A stretch of 5,067 nt of DNA from an uncultured bacterium (GTDB lineage: Bacteria; Bacillota; Clostridia; Lachnospirales; Lachnospiraceae), in the NCBI GenBank assembly GCA_905215155.1, contig CAJMPJ010000086.1, positions 1 to 5,067 of the forward strand. Reading direction: 5' to 3'. Every line of letters begins with the position of its first letter. The first letter of the stretch is position 1. Both the position numbers and the translations under genes were made by a program. Positions 1 through 5,067 of the stretch are shown in pieces. The notes beneath the pieces are model-generated. The model saw only the letters and a program-made list of their open reading frames with translations. It was not told the DNA's origin and searched no databases.

Positions 1-692
1 TAAGCGTAGAGGGGGAAATTCAACTTTTTGTGTCCAAAGTGTTGACATAGGTCCACCGGGTCAAAAAGAATGCTCCCCCATTCATCAAACTGCTTATTGG
101 AAGTAATGATAGTAGAGGCTGTCTCGTATCTTTTGGAAATCACTTCATAAAGATCGTCCACATTTGTCTGGCCCAGCTTCTTGAGACCAAACTCATCAAT
201 CACCAGCAGATCCGGTGAAATGTATTTCTTCAGTTTCTGGCGGAAAGAGTTGTCCGCACGGGATATGTATAAATCCTCCATCATTTCCGAAAGCGTGGTG
301 AACAGCACCGTGTACCCCTGTTCAATCGCTTTTATGCCAAGTGCGATGGAGAGATGGGTCTTACCGGTTCCGGGAAGTCCGATAAAAGCTATATTTTCTT
401 TTTTCCGGATAAACTCGCAGGTTCCAAGCGCATAGATGACCTGACGGTTTAGGCAGGGCTGCCATGAAAAGTTGAATTCTTCCATTGTTTTATGCTGCGG
501 CATGCGCGAACGCTTCATCCGATCGTTACGTCTGTTTCTTGAGCGGTTAAGATTTTCATCATTTATGAGCAGTTCAAGAAATTCGATATAAGACATCTGC
601 TCCTTTGCTGCCTGTTCTGCCCGCATATCCGCTGTTTGGAGAATTCCGGCAAGATGGAGCTTTTTCATCTTTTCCCGTAATGAATCATTCAT
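1..692 (-). CDS. istB: IstB-like ATP-binding transposition helper, partial
   Basis: This is the AAA+ ATPase partner of IstA. In IS21 it assembles on target DNA and stimulates IstA-mediated insertion. About 230 codons are visible, with the 3' end beyond position 1; family members are usually about 245-265 residues. The N-terminal helical part (residues 1-90, MNDSLREKMKKLHLAGIL...) precedes a Walker A GLPGTGKTHL at residues 105-114 and a Walker B LLVIDEFG at residues 162-169. The stretch TIITSNKQFDEWG, near the sensor-1 region, follows. The ATG at 692 overlaps the istA stop by 8 bases and has GGGGGTGA six bases upstream, so the pair is probably translationally coupled. Oddity: after LFDPV the expected C-terminal DRLLHH...G.SYR block is absent and is replaced by DLCQHFGHKKLNFPLYA, which suggests a junction or degeneration at the 3' end. 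Confidence 0.93.
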   Translation of the reverse strand, partial: MNDSLREKMKKLHLAGILQTADMRAEQAAKEQMSYIEFLELLINDENLNRSRNRRNDRMKRSRMPQHKTMEEFNFSWQPCLNRQVIYALGTCEFIRKKENIAFIGLPGTGKTHLSIALGIKAIEQGYTVLFTTLSEMMEDLYISRADNSFRQKLKKYISPDLLVIDEFGLKKLGQTNVDDLYEVISKRYETASTIITSNKQFDEWGSILFDPVDLCQHFGHKKLNFPLYA

Positions 693-2181
693 GACTGATC
701 ACCCCCAGCCCTGTCATTTGGCGGTAATCCGACAGATTCCTGATTTTGCTTCTTCCTTCCATGGACAGTTCCTGTTCGTCCTCCAGCGGAAGATTATACA
801 GACCGCTTTCACAGATCTTTTTTACTGCCCGGTAGGTAATGTTTCCATAATGGCATGCCCTTTGGCAGGCCTTGTCTACGGCATCCTCCCCATATTTTTT
901 TCGGAGTGCCAGGATACCGGAAATGCTCCGGTAATGATGGCACTGGTACATATCTGTATCCTTAAATGCTTCCAGAAATGCCAGCGCTCCTGTCCCCACC
1001 TCCGCCATTTTTTCACGATAGCTTGACAAAAGCTCCTCTTGTGTTATTGTTTTGGTGGATGGGTAATGACTCTTATCCGTCACATGTTCGCCCTTTACAT
1101 TCCCGCACAGACTGTGGAGGGCGATCTCTTTTCCGGCATGGTATATTTTCAACAAATGATTCACTTCGATGACATCCACATCCATTCCGATATAAGTGTA
1201 AGGCACGGAATAATAATTGCCGTCATGAACGATATGGCAGTCGGTCCTTACGGTAGCTGTCCCGGATTTTGAAAAGAGAAAATCCTGTGCAGGAAGCGGC
1301 TTTAAATATGCTTTTTCTGTCTCGAGATATACGGTTTCCGGTTTTCGGCTTGTAGTCCCGTGTATCCGACGGTTTGCCGTTTCTTTCAGCCATGACAGGA
1401 GAAACCGCTTTGCTTCTTCGATTTCTTTAAAATCCCGTCCCTTAAAGCAGTTTTCTTTTACGTATTTCACGTTCGATTCTACTTTCCCTTTATCGGTTGG
1501 TGTGTATACCCGGCACGGATTGGGCAGGAAGCCATAGTGCTCGGCAAAAGCGGCATAGGTGCGCTGCACGGTCGGCTCATAAAAGTCTGCCTCCACGATA
1601 GCAGCCTTTAAGTTGTCAATCTTTACGGTCTGGGGAACTCCACCAAAGTACCGGAATGCCTCTATGTGGCACCGGATGAAAGTCTGCACGCTCTGATCCA
1701 GAGTAACAGCAACGTACATGTATCGGGAGTAACTCAAAGACATGACAAATATCCATGCTTTGCGCGGTGTTCCATTTACTCTCAAAGTTCCGATATAACC
1801 GAAATCCACCTGTGCCTCTTCGCCCGGCAGGGAATGCAGCACCATGTAGGCGTGAGGCTGGGATTTCCTTATTTTTTTTACATAATCGCGCAGGGTGGTA
1901 TAACCGCAGGCAACTCCGAACTCTTTTTGCAGATCCTGGTGGATGCGGGTAATGGACAATTCCTTGGATAACTGGATTTCTATGTATTCCTTGTATTCAT
2001 CCAGCATGGACGGCCAGGTTCCCTCCTGTGTTTCCTGTGGCAGCTCCGTTCCCTGAGTTTCATCTCTGAGCACTTTGCGTACTGTTTTTCTGTCAATGCC
2101 AAGCATCTTCCCAATCTGGGTTTTGTTGTATCCTTTCTGATACAGAGTCATGATTGTAGTTTTCATATCTACCTCCAGCAT
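685..2181 (-). CDS. istA: IS21-family transposase IstA
   Basis: This is the DDE transposase that cuts and joins the ends of the IS21 element. With the ATG at 2181 it is 498 residues, within the range for longer IS21-family IstA proteins. An N-terminal helix-turn-helix (residues about 12-38, GYNKTQIGKMLGIDRKTVRK) would bind the terminal repeats. The rve/integrase-like core follows, with probable catalytic D126 (EEAQVDFGYIG), D189 (TVKIDNLKAA) and E235 (DKGKVESNVKYVK). A C-terminal extension contains the typical HHYRSISGILAL segment near residues 414-425. Start choice: AAGGAGG lies 11 bases before the ATG at 2181. A second GGAGG five bases before the ATG at 2166 would give 493 residues (MKTTIMTLYQ). 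The frame stays open to 2259, but those extra codons precede the ribosome binding site. All three catalytic residues are present, so it looks intact. Confidence 0.95.
   Translation of the reverse strand: MLEVDMKTTIMTLYQKGYNKTQIGKMLGIDRKTVRKVLRDETQGTELPQETQEGTWPSMLDEYKEYIEIQLSKELSITRIHQDLQKEFGVACGYTTLRDYVKKIRKSQPHAYMVLHSLPGEEAQVDFGYIGTLRVNGTPRKAWIFVMSLSYSRYMYVAVTLDQSVQTFIRCHIEAFRYFGGVPQTVKIDNLKAAIVEADFYEPTVQRTYAAFAEHYGFLPNPCRVYTPTDKGKVESNVKYVKENCFKGRDFKEIEEAKRFLLSWLKETANRRIHGTTSRKPETVYLETEKAYLKPLPAQDFLFSKSGTATVRTDCHIVHDGNYYSVPYTYIGMDVDVIEVNHLLKIYHAGKEIALHSLCGNVKGEHVTDKSHYPSTKTITQEELLSSYREKMAEVGTGALAFLEAFKDTDMYQCHHYRSISGILALRKKYGEDAVDKACQRACHYGNITYRAVKKICESGLYNLPLEDEQELSMEGRSKIRNLSDYRQMTGLGVISHE
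698..706 (-). promoter_or_regulatory. Ribosome binding site of istB inside istA
   Basis: Read on the minus strand, GGGGGTGAT lies six bases before the istB ATG at 692, within the last codons of istA. The stop of istA (685-687) is downstream of the istB start, so the genes overlap by 8 bases in different frames. This arrangement fits translational coupling. Confidence 0.65.
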
Positions 2182-2192
2182 AATAAAATTTT

Positions 2193-2199
2193 CCTCCTT
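2193..2199 (-). promoter_or_regulatory. Ribosome binding site of istA
   Basis: AAGGAGG on the minus strand lies 11 bases upstream of the ATG at 2181. It argues against the longer open frame that begins at 2259. A second GGAGG at 2172-2176 sits five bases before the in-frame ATG at 2166, so initiation could occur at either codon. Confidence 0.65.
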
Positions 2200-2226
2200 A
2201 TGGGGAGAGTCATTTGTTACGCTTTC

Positions 2227-2232
2227 AGTATA
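2227..2232 (-). promoter_or_regulatory. Possible -10 element for istA
   Basis: TATACT on the minus strand lies about 45 bases before the istA start, in the non-coding terminal segment. No good -35 hexamer is found at 16-18 bases. The nearest, TTGTTA, is about 21 bases away, so the promoter is weak or misassigned. Confidence 0.25.
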
Positions 2233-2257
2233 ACTTGGTCTTAACGTTAGGCATAAC

Positions 2258-2303
2258 AAGGTGGGGAATTTTCTCCGCCAAAAGTGGGTACTTTTATTAT
2301 GCC
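2258..2303. repeat. IS21 subterminal tandem repeats
   Basis: GTGGGGAATTTT (2261-2272) and GTGGGTACTTTT (2284-2295) match at 10 of 12 positions, 23 bases apart. Both are followed by a -GCC triplet (2277-2279 and 2301-2303). They are bracketed by the inverted pair GGCATAA (2250-2256) and TTATGCC (2297-2303). IS21-family ends carry several copies of short repeats that bind IstA, and this layout fits. The matching set at the other terminus is outside the window. Confidence 0.55.
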
Positions 2304-2310
2304 ATTCACA

Positions 2311-3106
2311 AGGTGATAAGACTCCGGAATCAAAGTCTTATATATGGCTGTATACCAGCGGCGCTTTTGAGGAACACCGGATTGTGATCTATGAATATCA
2401 GCCATCAAGAGGCGGTTATCATGCAGCAAAGTTCCTTGCGGACTTCCATGGCTTCGTTCATACGGATGGATTCAGCGGATACAACCGGTTGACTGATATC
2501 ATAAGGTGCGGATGCCGGGCACATCTTCGAAGATATATGTTCGAAGCAATCCCTAAGACAAAGGGAGCAAGTGCAAAAGCCTCACCAGCATATATTGGGT
2601 ATACTTACTGCGAACAGCTCTTTCAGATTGAAAAGACTCTGAAAGATTTACAACCAGAAGAACGCCAGAAACAGCGTCTTGAGCGGGAACGACCAGTACT
2701 GGATGCATTTTGGAAATGGATCAATGGGATGAATGCCCTTGGTGGGTCAAAGCTTGCCAAGGCTATTACCTATGCAAAAAACCAAAGCCCTTACATGGAG
2801 AACTATCTTCAGGATGGAAGATGCTCCATAAGTAATAACGCAGCGGAACGAGCTGTAAAATCATATGTCATGGGAAGAAAGAACTTCCTATTTCATGACA
2901 CGGTAAAAGGTGCCAGAGCAAGTGCGGTAGTCTATACACTTACAGAAACAGCAAAAGCGAATGGATTAAACATCCGTATGTACCTGGAAACAGTAATGGC
3001 CAAGATGCTGGACTACAAAAATGAGCCCGATAGTATCTTAGAAGAACTGATGCCTTGGCCGGAAGCAATGAAGGGATCCTGTAGCTTGGAAAATGGTAAT
3101 GTCTGA
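2311..3106 (+). pseudogene. tnpC: IS66 transposase TnpC, 5'-truncated by IS21
   Basis: This is the C-terminal 264 or so codons of the IS66 DDE transposase; full TnpC is about 500 residues or more. Homology starts at GDKTPESKSYIWLY, a conserved segment shortly after the first catalytic Asp, so that Asp and everything N-terminal to it are missing. Still present are the second Asp (FVHTDGFSGYN), the following GCRAHLRRYMFEA segment, the catalytic Glu in SNNAAERAVKSYVMGRKNFLF, and the IS66 C-terminal domain (VVYTLTETAKANGLN...YLETVMAKML, then LPxxW-like ELMPWPEAM). The open frame extends back to an ATG at 2261, but codons 2261-2310 are IS21 terminal DNA and that ATG has no ribosome binding site. 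Without the first Asp the product could not catalyse transposition. No internal stop or frameshift is visible, which suggests recent disruption. Confidence 0.9.
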
Positions 3107-3131
3107 TTTTTTCATTGAAATGAAAAATCAG
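3103..3131. terminator. Hairpin overlapping tnpC stop codon
   Basis: CTGA-TTTTT-CAT pairs with ATG-AAAAA-TCAG around a TGAA loop, with one bulged T. It starts at the tnpC stop. It lacks a T-run after the stem on either strand and the stem is AT-rich. It could be a weak terminator or simply a structured IS end. Confidence 0.3.
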
Positions 3132-3142
3132 AAAAAGCAATA

Positions 3143-3164
3143 CGCTATTTTATATAGCGCTTAC
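3143..3164. repeat. Probable IS66 right terminal inverted repeat with hairpin
   Basis: The segment ends CGCTTAC, so its outside-in reading starts GTAAGCGC, matching the GTAA start of IS66-family inverted repeats. Within it, CGCTAT (3143-3148) and ATAGCG (3154-3159) form a 6-bp stem around TTTAT. The left inverted repeat needed to prove the end is not visible. Confidence 0.45.
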
Positions 3165-3276
3165 GTTATTTCTGGATTTATTTTCAGGAGAAAAAACGGC
3201 AGAAAAAAGAAAAGAAAAGAAAAGGGAGCTACAGAAATGGTATTTTTACCCCCTGTAACCCCGGCAGCCCCATTTT

Positions 3277-3323
3277 ACCATAGAACCTGATTCCTGTATA
3301 TTCTATGGTTCACCATGAACCAT
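3277..3323 (+). repeat. Two overlapping, mutually exclusive hairpins
   Basis: ACCATAGAA (3277-3285) pairs perfectly with TTCTATGGT (3301-3309) around a 15-base loop. ATGGTTCA (3305-3312) also pairs perfectly with TGAACCAT (3316-3323) around CCA. The two stems share bases 3305-3309, so only one can form at a time. No T-run follows either stem, and no gene lies downstream on the plus strand within the window. Confidence 0.5.
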
Positions 3324-3479
3324 GGGGGAGGCAGTTATCTTTAAAACAATGAAAAGGCACACTGAAGGTCCCATTCCCTGTTAGCCCTGTATCTCAAAAT
3401 ATCACCCCTGTATGACCTTTGAAGCCGCTACTGGAACATGTATGCCATTTAGGTAATATAAAAGCCTTGTTGGGCAAAT

Positions 3480-3509
3480 ATGAAAAAGAAAGAGTTTTTC
3501 CTTTTTCAT
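3480..3509. repeat. A/T-rich 9-bp hairpin
   Basis: ATGAAAAAG (3480-3488) and CTTTTTCAT (3501-3509) are exact inverted repeats around a 12-base loop that contains a T-run. The function is unknown. It could be a weak terminator or a remnant of an element end. Confidence 0.4.
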
Positions 3510-3572
3510 GATAAATGTTTGAATTGCTGTTGCCACCTGTTCTTCTTTCTGCTACTTTAAGAAAAAGTCGAA

Positions 3573-3601
3573 TCTATAGCTGTTTTTTTATATCGCTTCA
3601 A
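3573..3601 (-). promoter_or_regulatory. Possible orphan sigma-A promoter
   Basis: On the minus strand TTGAAG (4 of 6 to TTGACA) is followed after exactly 17 bases by TATAGA (4 of 6 to TATAAT). It would transcribe leftward into the hairpin-rich gene-free stretch. The local AT-richness makes a chance match quite possible. Confidence 0.2.
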
Positions 3602-3877
3602 GTCGCATACATGAAGTCATTAAAAAATCTGATTGAAGAATATTTGCGCTCATTTCCTGTACTAAAACAGGGGGTAACCATGGGATCGAAAATGATGCAG
3701 GTTAAAGGCAGGTGCACCTTACGTTGCTCTTGCCAGTTTACAGCAGCCGGCAATGCCAGCTGCATAAGGAATTCAGACAAAGCCTTTCTCTTTTAATAGA
3801 TAGCTGTCAATAAATTAATAGTCACCTGTTAGGTGGTCGTGGTCCCGATGAAAACAGCTAAATTCAAGGCATTCTAA

Positions 3878-3897
3878 GGTGTCTGTATGGGGACACC
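3878..3897. repeat. GGTGTC/GACACC hairpin downstream of immunity gene
   Basis: A 6-bp GC-containing stem with an 8-base loop lies about 35 bases past the stop of the immunity gene. No T-run follows it in the minus direction, so it is not a clear rho-independent terminator, although its position would suit one. Confidence 0.3.
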
Positions 3898-3930
3898 GCA
3901 TAAAAAATCATCAACTTATCCTGACCAATA

Positions 3931-4401
3931 TTAATCATAAATATAAGGGAGGTATATTTCTCCTACCACACAGTCTAGCATTTCACTAATATTTTCTCCA
4001 TTCTTTACTAGACATCCATCAGTATAACTAAAAAACTTTTCTTCATTAGTCATCAATAAAATCATATTACTTCTAGCAATCTCACCGATTGGATTAAACT
4101 CATTTTCTTTTATTTCTTCTACTTCAGGAAATTCTTCTAATATTTTATTAAAAAACTCTTTTCTAATATTATTACCTAGTGCAGAAATAGGATTAAAACT
4201 TACCGTTTCTATTGTATTAAAAGGAGAACCTTTTTTAGGAAATTTGAACTCCAACATCCCATAATTTTCCAGAAACCTCTGCACTACATCAATCATTACA
4301 AATCCCCTTTGTTCATATATTTCTTTAATTTCTTTAGTATTAATTTTTCTATCTAAAAACCACCCAGACTCTTCTAACCTCTTTAATGTTATATCATTCA
4401 T
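3931..4401 (-). CDS. SUKH-3-like immunity protein
   Basis: This is a 156-residue cytoplasmic protein with no signal peptide or membrane segment, lying directly downstream of an RHS toxin tip. It has the SUKH layout: an N-terminal LEESGWFLDRKI (residues 9-20), then VVQRFLENYGMLEFKFP (39-55), FNPISALG (69-76), FNPIGEIARSNMILLMTNEE (102-121) and a C-terminal NISEMLDCVVGEI (137-149). The ESGW...R start and the PIGE...L...I.E.LD..VGE end fit the SUKH-3 branch, which is known as the partner of YwqJ-type deaminase toxins. It would bind and neutralise the toxin tip in the producer or in siblings. Its ATG follows the toxin stop by three bases and has GGAG eight bases upstream, so the two are co-transcribed. 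The frame is intact and AT-rich like the toxin. Family assignment is from motif pattern only. Confidence 0.83.
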   Translation of the reverse strand: MNDITLKRLEESGWFLDRKINTKEIKEIYEQRGFVMIDVVQRFLENYGMLEFKFPKKGSPFNTIETVSFNPISALGNNIRKEFFNKILEEFPEVEEIKENEFNPIGEIARSNMILLMTNEEKFFSYTDGCLVKNGENISEMLDCVVGEIYLPYIYD

Positions 4402-4404
4402 ATA

Positions 4405-5067
4405 TTATTCTCCATTTGGCATAAGAAAACCATTAAATGTTATTTTACAGTTATCACAAGGAGGAGCATATTCTCCCGTTTTGACCGTTTTAGTATTTAA
4501 GAAAATATTGTCTATATCCGCACTATTTTGTAATGCTTTATTTGTAGCATATACTTTCGCACAATTATCAACTGCCCATGGCTCGTAGCTAGATTTCTCT
4601 CTATATGGATTGTTTAAATCACTTGCAGCAACATTTTTAGTATTATTAATCCGAGCCTGTAGACTTGGTTCAATAATTTCCCCATTCATATAATCTGGTT
4701 TTGATGGATTATATCCTTTCTTTCCAGAATATCCAAGATATATATCACCCGTATTCATATCAACAGCAGCACTAATTTTAGTAGAACTATATGCGTCACC
4801 ATTTGGTTTTTTTATATTTCCACTATTCATTTTGCCTATCTCCATATTAAGCGCTTCATTTGAGTTTTTTTCAGCCACTCCTCTCCAGTATTTTTCGTAG
4901 CCCTCCAAATCTTTAGAAGACATTCCATTCCTAAAAGAACCATCGGTTCCACTTCTAACACCCGAACCCCCAGCTTCAGAATTCTCCCCCTTTATTTTAC
5001 ATTTTTCTCCCTCATACCCACTAGGATCATAATAAACCACCGGATTATTCCCACAGTACGCATACAG
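4405..5067 (-). CDS. RHS polymorphic toxin C-terminus, YwqJ-like deaminase tip, partial
   Basis: These are the last 220 codons of a large RHS/WapA-type protein entering from the right edge. Residues 1-18 (LYAYCGNNPVVYYDPSGY) are the end of the RHS core, after which toxin tips diverge. A Gly/Ser-rich linker follows (about 19-50), then a tip with AAVDMNTGDIYLGYSG (about 100-115), EPWAVDNCAKVYATNKAL (162-179), a strand NIFLNTKTV and APPCDNCKITF (201-211). The NCA- and later PCxxC pattern is that of zinc-dependent deaminase-fold toxins, closest from memory to the YwqJ family. A SUKH-3-like gene directly downstream supports this. The RHS shell would deliver the tip to neighbouring cells. Oddity: the third residue of the C-A-E motif is Lys (codon AAA, 4555-4557), where the family's catalytic Glu is expected. 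The apparent GTG start at 5040 lies inside the RHS motif and is not a real start. Confidence 0.83.
   Translation of the reverse strand: MYAYCGNNPVVYYDPSGYEGEKCKIKGENSEAGGSGVRSGTDGSFRNGMSSKDLEGYEKYWRGVAEKNSNEALNMEIGKMNSGNIKKPNGDAYSSTKISAAVDMNTGDIYLGYSGKKGYNPSKPDYMNGEIIEPSLQARINNTKNVAASDLNNPYREKSSYEPWAVDNCAKVYATNKALQNSADIDNIFLNTKTVKTGEYAPPCDNCKITFNGFLMPNGE
4410..4413 (-). promoter_or_regulatory. Ribosome binding site of the immunity gene
   Basis: GGAG on the minus strand, inside the last codons of the toxin gene, lies eight bases before the immunity ATG at 4401. This allows the immunity gene to be translated from the toxin mRNA without its own promoter. Confidence 0.6.

Larger units (their letters stand above)
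1..2310 (-). mobile_element. IS21-family insertion sequence (left end outside window)
   Basis: Two overlapping minus-strand genes, istA then istB, form the standard IS21 cassette. The istA-side terminus is placed at about 2310. Read inward on the minus strand, the element would begin TGTGAATGG, giving the 5'-TG...CA-3' ends typical of the family. The flanking plus-strand reading becomes IS66 TnpC immediately after this point (GDKTPESKSYIW from 2312). Two 12-base direct repeats lie just inside the end, as expected for IS21 multiple terminal repeats. The other terminus and the target duplication are not visible. The istB side may itself be rearranged near positions 3-57, where the protein stops resembling IstB. 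The boundary at 2310 is inferred from the coding switch and the CA end, not from a seen duplication. Confidence 0.82.
2311..3164 (+). mobile_element. IS66-family element remnant (right part)
   Basis: This segment contains the C-terminal half of an IS66 transposase gene and a plausible IS66 right end. IS66 inverted repeats usually begin GTAA. Here the plus strand reads GCGCTTAC ending at 3164, i.e. GTAAGCGC from the outside. The next eight bases, GTTATTTC (3165-3172), would be the candidate target duplication, since IS66 makes 8-bp duplications. The left part (tnpA, tnpB and the N-terminal half of tnpC) is not in the window. It may lie beyond position 1, on the far side of the IS21 insertion, or may be lost. 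Confidence 0.68.
3165..3930. other. Intergenic region with no convincing gene
   Basis: About 770 bases lie between the IS66 end and the immunity gene stop. In order it holds: a 28-base all-purine run (3201-3228); a possible 17-codon ORF (3237-3290); competing hairpins (3277-3323); three CCCTGT words within 36 bases (3376-3411) plus one at 3251; a 9-bp A/T-rich hairpin (3480-3488 with 3501-3509); a promoter-like pair on the minus strand (3573-3601); a possible 38-codon Cys-rich ORF (3680-3796); and small hairpins at 3823-3835 and 3878-3897. Open frames in both directions give no recognisable protein family. It may be degraded downstream sequence of the RHS locus, where displaced toxin tips and mobile elements accumulate, but no such remnant was recognised. 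Confidence 0.6.

Noticed and set aside
181..435. Plus-strand open frame of 84 codons
   Set aside because: It is antisense to the Walker A and Walker B region of istB.
691..1971. Several plus-strand open frames opposite istA (691-1026, 966-1172, 1039-1272, 1666-1971, 1755-1952)
   Set aside because: They are antisense shadows of a clearly coding istA with full domain content; none has a recognisable protein pattern.
2261..2310. ATG at 2261 as the true start of an intact plus-strand transposase
   Set aside because: Codons before 2311 are IS21 terminal repeat DNA and no ribosome binding site precedes the ATG; the real TnpC N-terminus is missing.
2247..2429. Minus-strand 60-codon frame across the IS21/IS66 junction
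   Set aside because: It spans the junction of two elements and is antisense to tnpC, so it has no biological unity.
3093..3236. Front part of the plus-strand frame 3093-3290 (Lys/Arg-rich)
   Set aside because: It overlaps the end of tnpC and the IS66 terminus. The Lys-rich part simply reflects the purine run. Only the 17-codon tail has a plausible ribosome binding site.
3598..3780. Minus-strand 60-codon frame (MSEFLMQLALPAAVN...)
   Set aside because: No family was recognised and no good ribosome binding site was seen. It competes with the opposite-strand frame, so neither is convincing.
3805..3810. Perfect TTGACA (minus strand) as a promoter -35
   Set aside because: No acceptable -10 hexamer lies 15-19 bases downstream.
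3165..3930. CRISPR array or tRNA gene in the gap
   Set aside because: There are no regularly spaced long repeats and no cloverleaf or T-loop consensus; the hairpins are isolated.

Overview
The window looks like accessory DNA from a low-GC Gram-positive gut or rumen type bacterium (Clostridia/Lachnospiraceae is my best guess). The reasons are strong AAGGAGG-type ribosome binding sites, an IS21 plus IS66 mobile element load, and a Firmicutes-style RHS tail with a polymorphic toxin end. The organism cannot be named from this sequence alone.

Left part (1-2310): an IS21-family element on the minus strand, with istA (transposase) followed by overlapping istB (AAA+ helper, running off the left edge). 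Its istA-side end, carrying short tandem repeats, falls near 2310. At that point the reading switches to the C-terminal half of an IS66-family transposase (TnpC) on the plus strand (2311-3106), followed by a probable IS66 right end at about 3164. The simplest reading is that IS21 jumped into, or replaced the front of, an IS66 tnpC gene. The tnpC remnant keeps two of its three catalytic acidic residues and is a pseudogene.

Middle (3165-3930): about 770 bases without a convincing gene. It holds a purine-rich run, a possible 17-codon leader ORF overlapping two mutually exclusive hairpins, a CCCTGT cluster, other hairpins, a possible orphan minus-strand promoter and a possible 38-codon Cys-rich ORF.

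Right part (3931-5067, minus strand, visibly AT-richer): the C-terminal end of an RHS-repeat polymorphic toxin, followed 3 bases later by its immunity gene. The toxin tip resembles the YwqJ-type deaminase fold (an NCA- motif and a later PCxxC), and the immunity protein resembles SUKH-3, the usual partner of YwqJ deaminases. The position where the family normally has the catalytic Glu of the C/H-A-E motif is Lys here, so the toxin may be catalytically dead or atypical. This effector-immunity pair, with its odd active site, is the most interesting biology in the window.
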